From the NCBI RefSeq assembly GCF_002999335.1, contig NW_020312613.1, forward strand, positions 155,217-219,216: DNA of 64,000 bases, read 5' to 3'. The translations under genes were made by a program, and so were the position numbers. The notes under the pieces are model-generated. The model did no database searches. It saw nothing but the letters and a program-made list of their open reading frames with translations, and had not been told where the DNA came from. Source of the DNA: Cyclospora cayetanensis (lineage: Eukaryota > Apicomplexa > Conoidasida > Eucoccidiorida > Eimeriidae). Positions 35,601 through 47,054 of the stretch are shown piece after piece; positions within the stretch are counted from its first letter, which is position 1; each line of letters begins with the position of its first letter.

Positions 35601-37575
35601 CACGCTGTGCGCGCTGAGTTTATTTTGGCGGCTTTTTTAAAACGAATACCTGCATAAGGGGGTTCTTACAGAGCCTTTGGGTCCCACACAACGGACTGGC
35701 ATGGTCCTCGATATTGATAGAAGCCCGAGGTTAAGTGTGCAAGACTCCACAGTCTGTTTAAGTCCAGTGGATCGATAGCATAAAACTTCACATGTAGCTT
35801 TAAGGAAAATGAACCCTTGGAAGCGTTGTGAGCAACATTAAGAAGATTCCATACGCGCTTGCTGTCAAAAGCTAGCTGGACTTGGGAGCGCTGTTTGCAG
35901 GCAGTTAATGTTGTTCCGAACTTTCCATAGCCATTGAGGGTAGTCTGTAATTCCTACTGCATGTACACGAAAATGATATTTACATCCACATAGACAGTTC
36001 CGCACCCCGTGCCCGGGCTAACTGTCAAGGATAACTGATTGAAGAGGCTAAGGAAGCTAGTGTGCCCAACTCATTCAAAAGGGGCGGGGAGAAGGAAGAA
36101 ATGGCTAATTACAAGAGTTGTAAGGCACTGCTTGAGCAAACATCTTGCTAATGGCAGCACGCTTGATTTCAACAGGCTGAAAAGAATGTTTCGACACCTA
36201 GCCTAGGCACAGTCCGGGGGCATGAACTACAGCGGGATGTTGCAAAAGTTGTGTGAAATATTCCTGCAGACGTGTCTTGTCAGATCACCGAGGACGAGCG
36301 TTCAGGAATGCATTAAAGGCGCAATAAACTATTCATGCTGAAGTTGCATTTAACGGAAAGGCGTTTCACGATGGAAAGCCTCAAGACAGCGCAAGCCGGT
36401 CTCTTTGACCCTCAGGGCTGCTCCCCTCTGACGGGGCACTGCTCCGCAACTACAGACTCTTACTCTCAAATCTAGACAGTCTCTAAAGCACCAAAGCCCA
36501 CTCTTTTTCCAAGACACCCAAACTGGCGAATCGGAAGCAGCAGTGTTATTTGGTGGGTGCTGCCCTGTGCTGTAGAGGAGGTCCGTTCGGCACTCCTAAA
36601 AAATACCACAGCTACCCAGCGAAACGCCTGCATACAGGACCACCAAAGACGCTTAGAAATTAACAGTCAGCAGTGAAATTGGGCACTTGTCCTTAAGGAT
36701 TCGCATATGCGCACATTTAAGCAGGGAGCTTAGGCACATTGGCCCACCGACCTAACGGGAACATGACAGGGGAGGGGAGCGAAAAGTGTGTGATGGTCAA
36801 TAAAAGTGCTCCTGAGGTAACCAAAGACCGCTAGCTGCACAGCTAGTTCTAGGCAAAAGTCATGTATGAAATCGTGAAGGCACAAGCTCCTTAGCGACCA
36901 TTTTAGCGAAACGCTTGGCGCTGCGCCGTCGATGTTCAAGACTCCCTTTGCAATTCGTCAGTAGTGTGGGCCATTAATACACAACGACGCTGGGTAAGAA
37001 TTGCATAACGGAGCAATAGTGCATTTCCAAACGATCGATGGAGTTCTTCCACCCTCTCTTTTGTCACGGCTACCCGAGCAGTTCGACCCAAGAATCAACA
37101 TCAAATTTCGCAAGTTTGGGGGGCGAAACATGCATTAAGCCGGACTTATTTTACGTTCATATCCGGCTACACATACGGCTTCAATGCTCAATTTAAACAC
37201 TAGGAACGGCTCAGCTACCAAACGCACGACCAAACTGAAAGAAGGCATTTTAGCATTGAAAAGTAATGATGATGAAGGGTGTTTTGCTCACACAGTACTT
37301 ACAATGGTCGAAGTGTACAAGTATTAAGCATTATTTCACTTTAGTTGTCGTGTGCTTGCTAAGTCACACAAGAACGGTGGAGTGGTGTCGTTACAGCCGA
37401 ATCTCCGGTCGACACGGTACACACCGCCGGGTTCCATCGAAGTAGAAGGAGTAGTGTAGTTTACCGCTTTGAAGTGAAGTAAGTATACTGCGATAAATGT
37501 TTTAAAAGTACGTACTTTATCTTGCTGGCTGGCTCATCAATGCGTCTGTTTGACATTTCAAGGGTCAACAGACAC
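32700..37575. other. gene-poor segment
   Basis: About 4.9 kb upstream of both the coiled-coil gene (minus) and the PAM2-motif gene (plus). Short random ORFs, no triplet repeats, no RNA gene recognised. Promoters of the two divergent genes presumably lie at its ends. Confidence 0.6.
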
Positions 37576-37580
37576 CCCGC

Positions 37581-40500
37581 ATGGAGGCCGCCGGTGTGAT
37601 TGGCCCAGATCCGATGGAAACGGCGGAAATTCCGATAAAATTGCTTCTTTCCTGTACGTTTTGCATGAAATCGCAACAAAAGAAGGGAAATCAACGCTCA
37701 GAAGAAGTCTTTGGAGTAGCTTGAGTCTTTTCTGACCTTCTACAGTTCCCGCTACACGGCTACCGCCAACGCCCGACAGCAACAACATCACAAGGCTAAC
37801 AAGAGAGCCCTCGTCAATTTTGCTCTTCTTTGCGCTTCGTATTAGTTGGCAGATGCGAGAAAATGGGCACGGAGGTCGCCACTGGTCTCTTTCCCCTGCT
37901 TGTGGAATGGCTTGTTCCTGCCCTTGTGCTTTTTGGTTTAGAGCTTGTGAGCTTGCACAGCCGCAGTGCCTCTCTACGCCCTTAGTGCCTGACTTTTACA
38001 CCTTGCCTTGGGGTGTAGCGTCAGGTACTGAAATGTCTGGCCCACATTTTTCTTCGCTGGCTCGTCCATCATTCGCTGAATTACATCGGGGTACTGTGCC
38101 TTCTACACGTGTGTCTCAGGTAATCTACGCGTTATACCGTAGATTTTCGCTTTCCGCGTGCACAGAGCGCGGTCGGCTAGCGGCAGCTGCCACTCCTCCT
38201 GAGCAGCCCGCTGCGTCCCCTGGCGTCTGCTCGCTTCCGCCACGGCTGCACAACCCCTCGCCTTTGATGGAGAGCTGGGAAAAGAATGTAAACTTTCGCT
38301 ACAGATCGGACTGCAGCACTGCAGAGCTGACGAGCGATGCAGAACAGTCTTCACAGAGGGAAAACAGTCGCGCGGCAGACACGTGTACTGCTCCCTCTTG
38401 CAGCGTGCAGTTTGACGAATTTGGCGACGCCGCGAAACTTAGGCGGAAAGTCCTTTTAGAAGAGGGCACACAGAGTCTCCACGCTACGCTCTCCCATTGC
38501 CACAATGTTTCAAATGAAATCGGATCCCCCAAACAAGCTGCTTACTCGAGAAGTGCTATGATGTTGGCATATTGCGACATGGTCAGAGAACCCGCTCAGA
38601 TGCTGCGGTTGCTGCGTGTGTCTTGCTTATGCGTATGCTGGCGATATCGCCTAAATGCATGCAGATGCACTCAGCGGCAGAGCCACTGTCACAAAGCCTG
38701 CCGCGGATACTTCCACGGGCAAAGGCTGTATGCGTAGGGAGTTGAGTGTGTGCAGTCTCTTCTGTGTGCTGCCTCTGCAGAGGCAGAGAAGCCTTCTCAA
38801 GCGACCCGATAGATTCCCAGAGTTTGTCAGATACATAGCGACTCCGCAAGAGATCGACAAGTACCACAAATCGGCAGAAGCTGCCGCAGCCTATGGGGGT
38901 GCTTGCAGCTCCTCAAGAGACTCAGTCTCTTCTTTTGAGCAGGGGCAGCCGCGGCAGACCAGTAGAGACGGCATCTCCCAAAGAAGAAATATCGTAGGCA
39001 GTCTGAATTCCTGTCAGAGCGGCGCTTGCTCCCAAAGTGGCGAGGCAGCTGACGGCGCGAGTCAGGAGCAGCAGCTGCAGCATCCACACCACATCCAGCA
39101 CGAGCATCAGCATTACATTGCAAACATTGAGGCGGTACCAGTCCTGCAAAGGTGATTATTCCGCGTGTTGTTTGTTGTGCTCTATGCGATCCACACCAGC
39201 AAGTGCCCTCACCGTTCCAAAGCCTGCAGTAGGAGTATTGTTTTTTCCCTTGTCGCAGTTGTTAGCCTCTGCCTGCACTCCAGACGACCTCCAGCCAGCC
39301 TTCTGGAGAGGGGGGAGAGCGCTTTCTTCCTACGAAATCATGCATAGATCTCTCTAAGGCGGTAGCAGACACGTATACATTAGAGCTTAGGCTTTCGTGT
39401 GTGTGTGCTTTCTTGGTGTGCTGTGCAGAGCGCAGAAGCTCCGCCAGATAGACATTGCGATAACGGTGTATGATTCGTTCAAACGGCGAGCTATTGCCAT
39501 GCGCCCTAACGTCTGTTTGCTCCTTGTCCACTGTGCACTCGCGTGAGTCTCTATCTCTGGCAATAAGTCGCTCTAGTTGCAGACGGGTGCTTCTGTAGCC
39601 GTGTGGAGGCAACTGATCTTGTCGCGCTTCGCCAGCGGCTGTTCTAGGCTTGCATGCAGTGAGAGCTGCTGCCTGTCTGTGTAGAGATCTTGCGGCTGCT
39701 GGCTCAGGGCGGGAGACTTTGTGCGCGCTGTCGGCTGGCTGTTGGAGTTCCTTGACGAGTGCGTTCCCATACAAGGGGACTGGCTGGATCGAGTAATTGC
39801 AGCAACTGCCGTAGGGGCCTCTCACTTGCTGCAGGAGCTGCTGCATCAGTTGGAGCGACTCCGGCAGAGCGACAAGCTGTCTCCGGAGTGCTGTGAGGTT
39901 CTCAAGGGGGCAACTGGATATCTTGCGCTTACAGCGGTGACTGCTGCTGGCGAGTCTTCAGCTGCAGCAGGAGCAGCAGGGAGTACTGGCCTGAGGCAGC
40001 GGCAGCTCTCCCCGCAGCTCCAGATGCCACACCAGCCGCAGACTCTGCGACGGAAGTCTGTGCAAAGTTCGAAGGCGCAGCTCGTTCTGCCGCCTCCTCC
40101 TGCCCCAAGTGCGCCAGTTGCTCCAGCCGCGAAGACAGAAGCCGCCGAATGCGAGAGCTTGGCAGCAGCAACAAATGAAGCGGCGACAACAGCCGACGCT
40201 CCAGCATCAGCTTCTCTAGCAGCGGAACTGAGGAGCGGCCCTCCAGAGGAAGCAGGGGGGGCAGGAGAAGCCTCCAGCGAAGCAGCAGCAGCAGCCGCTG
40301 CATGCGCAGAGACAGAGAACCTCGAGACGACACAAAATGCGGAGGTCGAAACAGACTCGACCGCAGAAACAAAGCTGGCAGCCAGGGTAGCCTCAGCAGG
40401 CGATGAGGCAGCTGCAGTTGCTGAAGCTGCAACAGCGGCAGACAGTCCTAGCAAGCGGCTCAATCCCTATGCTCCAGAGTTTGTCCCTGTGTATTTCTCC

Positions 40501-41169
40501 CTATTAGACAAGCAGCAGAAGGCGGAGAACCCTCCGTGTCAACCGCTGCAGCAGCAGCAGCAGCAGCAGCAGCGGCAGCAGCGTGTTCGAGCAGCTGAGC
40601 CGCTGCTGCCGTGGGTGTCTTCTTCTTCGGAAGCATCAGATGCCTTTTCAGCCCCCCCCCGTTCCAGATCCTTGGAGCACTACGAGGAAGCCATGGCATC
40701 CAAGATGTCTCAAGGCACTCGCGAGGGAGCTCCTTGCAGCAAGGGAGAGCGCCCCCAAGACAAGCAGCACACGCTGCAGCTTCAGCAGGAGCTGATGCGG
40801 CTCTTGCACCAAGGCGACAGAAAGCAGGTTCCATCTGCTGCTCCCGTCGCGCTTCCGACGCAGCCGCAGCGGAGCTACCCCCCCCCGCACCCCCTGCCGC
40901 CCCCCCTGAATGCGTCGAGGCTGCGCAAAGACACTGCGACTCAGTGGAAGCCGAGACATCCTCAGCTCCAGCAACAAGAAAGCTCGCTAGACGTTCCCAG
41001 CAGAGTGCGAATTGCGCAAGCAATCATCACGAGCCTCTCAGGCAGCAGTGGACCGACAAGTCCTGCTTCTCCGGAAGCGGCGCGATTGCAGCAAGTGGAG
41101 TCAAGTGATCAGCGACAGCAGCTCCAGTGGCAGCAGCAAAAGCAGCTGAACCAGCTAGAAAGCTGGTAG
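37581..41169 (+). CDS. Gln/Ala-rich protein with a PAM2 (PABP-binding) motif
   Basis: Secure coding exons: an open block ending at 38617, then 38781-39151 and 39708-41169, joined in phase. A short first exon 37581-37653 (MEAAGVIGPDPMETAEIPIK...) spliced to 38019 also fits phase and gives 834 residues; alternatively translation starts at the ATG at 38033. Near 40455-40500 the protein reads SKRLNPYAPEFVPVYF. This is a close match to the PAM2 consensus (S.LNP.A.EF.P) that binds the MLLE/PABC domain of poly(A)-binding protein. It is surrounded by Ala/Glu-rich and Gln-rich low complexity, including a poly-Gln run just after the motif. Upstream helical stretches (RPDRFPEFVRYIATPQEIDKYH; AVGWLLEFLDECVPI) have no recognised family. 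A cytoplasmic role in mRNA translation, turnover or stress granules is inferred from the motif. It is not demonstrably ataxin-2, since no LSm domain is seen. Confidence 0.8.
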
Positions 41170-41174
41170 CTACT

Positions 41175-41885
41175 CGCAATCCAGTTTTGCGCTGTTTTGC
41201 GAGCAAGATAGCGCTACACAAGGACTTGCCTTGGCAGGGCACATGTGTGTGTGTGTGCACCAGGCAGCAGTAGAAGCGTATTGCAAGAGAAAGGCAGAAA
41301 AACACGCAACAACAGCCATGTAGAAGGGATATTCACCATGAGTTTTAAAGCTCCCACTACTCAGTATGAATCATTTGCTCTAGAGTCTTTGCAACCCCAG
41401 TAGAAACACCATCCGCAGAAGGGGCGGGGGCATTGGGGGTCCTCTGAGGAGGCCAAGGCTAGGGAGGGGGTGGCACTCTTTGTCTAGACACCAGATATCG
41501 TCCGTGCATCTGCTGCAGGGTTGCGGCTTAAGGCTAATTTACGACCAGTTCTAATGTGATACCACAGCTAGTCCTCTTTTGGGCTTGCATCCCTGTACAT
41601 GTCGCTGGAACCCCGTCACTTGTTTTGCTTGGCCTTAGGCCGTGTAATGCAGATTTGAAGGAAACACCCCAGACGCAAAGTCACAGCTGGAGACGCTATG
41701 TCTTTGGGGATACAGTTAGTGCGCGGGCGACAGTCGCAGCGCTCAGTTGGGGGTACTACCTTGCCAGCGTCGCGATTTGTTTTGCTGCACTTCTTGGTGG
41801 CAAGCACCAGCAGCGGCGGCGTGTGTGCGTACGACACTCGCAGCTCCTGTGCCGCAGCGGCAAGCTAGAATAGGCCGTCCGAGGT
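41175..41885. other. intergenic, convergent gene ends
   Basis: About 700 bp between the stop of the PAM2-motif gene (plus) and the stop of the HMG-like gene (minus). Contains a short GT run near 41244-41256. Nothing else recognised. Confidence 0.6.
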
Positions 41886-41888
41886 GCC

Positions 41889-42424
41889 TTAGCCGACTGT
41901 GCTGCTGCCAGGGGGACGGCATTGCACGTCGGGCAGTAGGGGCTGCTGCTTTTGCTGGAGCGGCGCAGCGCCAGATAGCGTCAAGAGCTGCTGCAGAACA
42001 GCTGCAGACACCTGCTGGTCCAGGAGCTGCTGCATCAAGCAAGACCGCCTTTGCAACTCCGAAAAATACGTACAGTAGGCAGAGAGGAGCAGCTGAGCAA
42101 CACAGGCAAGGCTTTTACACGCCTGGATGGGGGCTATCATAGTCACGGCACGACAAGGTTGTAGTTCTGAAGCTAAGGCGTGGCACTTACCTCCCACACC
42201 CTTTGCCGGGACGGTGGGAGCGGGTTTGGAAGGGCGCTCCAGTGTCTCCGGATTTCTCGCTTAAGCCTTTCAGAAGCCTCATGCCGTGAATCCCCTTTCC
42301 CCTGAACATTCCAAATCGCGAACCTTGAACGCTCCGTAAAAAGCCAGAAAAAAGGCTCTAAGGAGCCGTGCGCCAGTCTCTGCCCTTCTATATTGCCCCT
42401 ATTGGCGCTGAGTGGGCTTTTCAT
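41889..42424 (-). CDS. small protein with HMG-box-like region
   Basis: Two exons of 234 bp each, 42424-42191 and 42122-41889, separated by a 68-bp intron with a perfect GAG|GTAAGT donor and ATCCAG acceptor, phase 0. The product is 155 residues. Residues about 22-80 resemble an HMG box: an aromatic first helix (EPFFWLFTERSR), a Lys/Arg-rich second helix ending HWSALP, then RQRVWEACKSLA. That is the spacing of F..F..E.R, KLG..W..L and K..Y...A in HMG boxes. The C-terminal half is Leu/Gln-rich and helical. If correct, it would be a DNA- or chromatin-binding protein, but the insertion between helices 1 and 2 makes the call tentative. The start ATG overlaps the TGA of the upstream DRC1 gene by four bases (ATGA). 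A longer 5' exon within the DRC1 locus cannot be excluded. Confidence 0.6.
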
Positions 42425-45400
42425 TTTGGGGTTTCTATGTGCACCTTTCTTCTGTCTCTGCGCCGCTGTGCCAGGTCGAATTCTGTAGCTGCTTTCGCAT
42501 CTTGAAAGGCTTCTAGAACCGTCAAAACGTCATCGGCTTCGGTATACAGCGCATCATCGTCCAGATCTTGGCCTGGTCGGCACAGTGCGTCGCGTACACC
42601 ACAAGCAGCACCCACGACCTCACCACACCGCCCTGAGATGTGTGCCCGTCGATTAGACACCTGGAAAGTTTTCTTTCGCAGCCCTTTATCACGTGCATGT
42701 GCCAAAATTTCAGTGCACGAACTAGGGTATACAGTATAAGAGCTATATTTCCTGGGGCAGTGGGCTCTAACCCTTGTAAAACAGGTCAATGAGGATAAAA
42801 AGATCGTCTTTGCTTTCGACGCCAATAAGTTCGAGGAGCTGCATTATTTGTAAAAATGCACGCTGCTCCTCAGTCAGATGCTCGGGGGGTTCCCGATGCT
42901 GCGCATACGAGGATGCCCATCATCACACTAGGGCTTGGCGCTTCGCATACAGGAGTTAAAGCGGATAGAATAAACGCTTCTAACTTCACGCTGTGAGTTC
43001 GAGCTCTTGCAGACAAGGTCGAACCCCAAATCACTTACACATGCATCCAGAAGAAAAAAGCGGATAGAATAACACGCTTCTAGCTTCACGCTGTGAGTTC
43101 GAGCTCTTGCAGACAAGGTCGAACCCCAAATCACTTACACATGCATCCAGAAGAAATCCACAGGTCTGTTTCATGAGGAGCAGTGCTTTGTAAATCTTCG
43201 AGGCAGGAAAAGGGGACCCGTCGTTGGGGTTGCTGCTACTTCCCTTCCTTTCCTGCAGTTGAGAGCTTTCCGTTTTTCTGCTGCAGGTCCTGATGTAGCT
43301 GCTGGAGCTTCCACGCCCTCTCGAGGTGGTGTCCTCGCAGCACTCCACATCAAAATAGTCAATGCCAGGCAAAACTTCCCGCCTCTCAGTCTCTTCCTGC
43401 GGCTCTCTGTAGTCGATGCCCAAGTAGTGATCGTGAATGAATCGGTCGGCGTTAAGCACGTCACGCACCAGCTCAGACACCTGCACCAGCAAGCATTGTT
43501 CTTGGCGCAAAAGAGCAGAGACTAGGTTTCTGAGCTCAGGATGTCAATAAGTGGGCCTTGTGAGATAAAAAAATGAATTACGGCCTTAAATTGGGAGTCA
43601 AGGCTTCGCGAGTTGAAAAAGCTTGAGGCATAGGGACAGCTCATAGGGTTTTCGCCACTTCTTGTTCATGATGCTTCCACAGTTGCTTGAAAAGGGTCTG
43701 GTCCACTTTTTTCTTCTGCGTAGCTGCCTTTCCGAGCTCTTCGTATTGCTGCCACAACCGCCTACACTCAGTCGTTGCTTGCACGTTTTCCAGCCTGCTC
43801 ACAAACGCTGACGTCTGAATCCGCATCAGCCGTAGTGTCTGCGTGCTTTCTCCCAGGGTGTGCCCTGCCACTGAGCCCCCTGTACAAATCGAAAGTCATG
43901 CATCTGCCGCTAACACCCTAGCAGAACTAAACCCGAGGCTCTGCGTTTGAACACCGATTCACGGTTGTGCTTGCATGAAGGCAATATGGTTGGAAATTTC
44001 AAGAGTACGGAACATGTTTCTTACGAGCTTCTGTACCCTTGGTAACTTTTCTGGTGGGTGTGTCTATCGCTGCAGGGGCTTGGGGCTTAAGAGTTATTCT
44101 CTAGGAATGCAGGATGTAAAGTAGGGTTTACAGATATTTCTTCCTGACTTCTCTAAATCTTGCTGCAATCTTGGTAAGAGCCTCTCTGCAGTGGTTTAGT
44201 TTCGTACGATGTTGCGCGAGCGCTGCTGCATTTGCTGCGTTTCGCTCAGTCAGGAGCTGAACGTTGTAGTTCAGTTTTTCCTGGTTGAGGTGGTAGGCCG
44301 CAAGCAGAGACTCTAGGTGTACTTCCAGCTCCTGAACCGTCAACCATATGACCATACCGGAGAGAGGAAAAAGGTAGCGCTGGAAACGCTGCAGAGGCAT
44401 CAAAATTTTTAGGAATAGGCTACAGGAGAAGAGCTAGGGGATTCGGGGGCGATGGCTTAGGTTTAAGGCTTAGTTTTGCCACCTCAATATGCTGGGTTCG
44501 TTGCGCCTTTATATCTGAGGCTGACTGCTGGCTTATTGTCCTTTGTTGCTCCATCTGTTGTTTCCAGTGTAGTCGTCGCCGTTCCTTCTCTTCGACTAAC
44601 TCGCGCTCTTCCTGATATAAGCGTGAAGGGTTCGTGAGAGCGCAGCACAACTCGGCAACTTGGGTCCAAGGTATAAGATGTACGCTCTTAGTCATAAGGG
44701 CTTGGGATTTATGATTACCATGTTTTTCCTCTTTTCGAAAAGCTCGTCAATTTCGTTCTTGAATGCAGCCTGAAACACACACCTGCTGTACTTTCTTGAA
44801 GTATCAAGATATGCATATGACCATTATATTCAAGGCTTGGGAACAAGGCATCTAGGCGCAAAATTCAGTGAAATGTTCTGAGAGTTTGTGAGTTACAGGT
44901 AGGAGGCCCTCACCAAGACTGCTTTTCGTTTTGAGAGCATTACTTGTTCAAGCCGCAACAGCTCGGCTGCATGGACACGTAGGAACAGTGCAACAGCTAC
45001 TTCTGTTGCTGTATGGGCAGAACGTCTGGCGCAATCGTTTATTCGATCATTTTTTAAGCATTAAATTGATGCTGTAGGCTCGATTTTATTGCGTCTCGGT
45101 GGTCGTTCAGGCACTAGCGCCTCAGTATCAGGGCTCAGGGATTTTTACCATCTGCTTGTTGTTTCAGTGAAGCATACTCTGCGTTCATGATAGCCACAGT
45201 CGCTTTAAGCTCTTCTTTCTGATCGGCAATGCCTGAATAGGAAACCCTAAGAGCCTTGTTCCCCAAGCACACAATGAAATTTAGGCTTCGGCGCTAGAGG
45301 CATAAGGTGCAGTCCCTGTGGCGCAGTAACAGGTGGCGTGGGTTGTGATTTGGAGAGTCGGGCTCACAATCGACAAAATGCTGTTCCTTCCTTTTTGCGT

Positions 45401-47050
45401 CTTCAGCAAAAAGAGCCTCCTCATCTTTTTTCAAGTTCTTAAACTCGTTCAGAAGCAGTTCCTCCAAACCCACAGACTTCATTAAGGTGTCAAGCTGTTG
45501 CAGCTTTTGCTGCAGCTTCGGTGGCGGCTGGCTCTCTCTACCATCAGCAGCGGCAGATGGGGGAGGGCATGGAGATTCGTGACACATAGGGGCGACTGCT
45601 TCTGTTAGGAGAGTTGGTAGAGTCTCGAGACGCTTGTTCTACATAGAAAACCCGGATGCCAGAATCCTGAATTTTAAATAGTCTGCCAGGCTTCTTACCG
45701 CGTTGCGAACTCCTTGGCTACATAGGGAATTGTGTGGCGACAGCAAATGCTAAATCTTGAACATTACCTGCAAGGTTCTTTGATGTTCAATGCTTGCCTT
45801 GACACTTGCTTCGGCTTCGTCTCGCTCTGTTCAAAACATAAAAGGCGGAAGGATGCGCTGTTACGCCCAAGGCGTAAGCTTCGAGATTCGTGTCATATTT
45901 AGAAATCTCTGTAGAGCACCACTATTACCGCTCACATGATCCAGAGTTAGTCATTAACCGGATTACGCTTGTTTGCTCCTGTAGCCGTTTAAGGCGTGTA
46001 CATAAGGTCTTTGGCAACCATTTTGCCGCCTTAGAACTAGAAATTTACGATAGGAACGGTGCCCCTTTCGACATGGAATTTAAGAATTACGCTTGAAAAC
46101 TACATGCTTGACTCGTTTCACTGCTCAATGTTTACATTTCGTGAGTTAGGGCTTGTGGCTTAGGAACTGCGGTTTAGGGTTTTCGCCTGATACCTTGAGT
46201 TTTGATCGTGTCTTCCTTCTCCGTTTTCATCCGTTTTTCGTTTCCCGTCGCTTTAATGTTCTCTTTTTCTTTCAGGAATTCACTTTTCAGCTTTTTTATT
46301 GCCTGCCAAGAAATGTCTATTTCTGCTTCTATATCTTTTTCAGCTTGGTCCGCCATGTTCTCTGCTCGAACTTCTTCAGGATTGGGCTCTGTCTTTTTCG
46401 ATCCTCTAGTGCCTGTTTTTGTGCAGCTCACCCAAAATGTGAAGCATTTTCCTAAAGCAGCGCGTCCCCTTGCAAGAAAACTTTGCGAAGCACTTCGCAA
46501 TTGAACATCAACGCCATGATTTAAGAATTTCAGCTTGCACCGCAAAATCGAGATATTTCAATCCACTTGGTGTTTGTAGTTCCATCTACGTTAACACGGT
46601 GAGACTACAGCCATGAACCAAAATCCCTGTAAGACATTAAGCTCTATGAGATCATATTAGCCCTCGAAGCCGTACAGTGCCTCCCTGATCCTTCATTGAT
46701 GGTGCCATTGGTTTTGCTCTGAAGTCTGTATTACACTAACTAACGTACAGAATGCACAATGGTGTTGAGTGCGAGAACGTACATGCACTATGTGCCTCTT
46801 GGATTTTTTGCTCCGCCCTGCGCCTTCTTTCTAAGATCCTTTGCATTCGCTCCTTATTGCTAAAGTTTGATGCTCCACTATAGTGGTGCGATTTCGTTTC
46901 ACCTTCTTTTGGGGTTTCACCTGAGTTTTTTGTTCCCCCCTCCAGGCCTGCTGCTGTTTCTGCTGTTTCCGTTACTCCATCTGAAGTAACTGGTGCATCT
47001 TTCAGCGTAGCCGCAGGCCCAGGGCTCTCTGTTGCTTCAGTTAGAGCCAT
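42421..47050 (-). CDS. DRC1: DRC1, nexin-dynein regulatory complex subunit
   Basis: Axonemal coiled-coil protein that anchors the nexin-dynein regulatory complex on doublet microtubules. Exons, mostly in phase: 47050-46783, 46412-46194, 45826-45768, 45638-45368, 45232-45149, 44966-44914, 44769-44719, 44611-44483, 44331-44132, one ending 43659, 43480-43139, 42898-42772, and a last one ending 42421. Junctions near 44130-43880 and 42770-42650 are unresolved. DRC1 landmarks in order: a charged coiled coil, AAFKNEIDELFEKRKN, LNQEKLNYNVQLLTERN, a Lys-rich segment ending LWKHHEQEV, SELVRDVLNADRFIHDHYLG, IYKALLLMKQTCGFLLD, LIGVESKDDLFILIDLF and DVLTVLEAF. The last five match the C-terminal half of vertebrate DRC1 step by step and distinguish it from DRC2. 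In coccidia only microgametes carry flagella, so stage-limited expression is expected. A 100-bp tandem duplication doubles the donor after 43139. Confidence 0.9.
42958..43156. repeat. 99/100-bp tandem duplication spanning a DRC1 splice donor
   Basis: Copies 42958-43056 and 43057-43156 differ by a few bases and one inserted base. Each includes the end of the coding stretch FLLDAC plus the consensus donor TGT|GTAAGT and about 75 bp of intron, on the minus strand. Confidence 0.95.
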
Positions 47051-47054
47051 TTTC

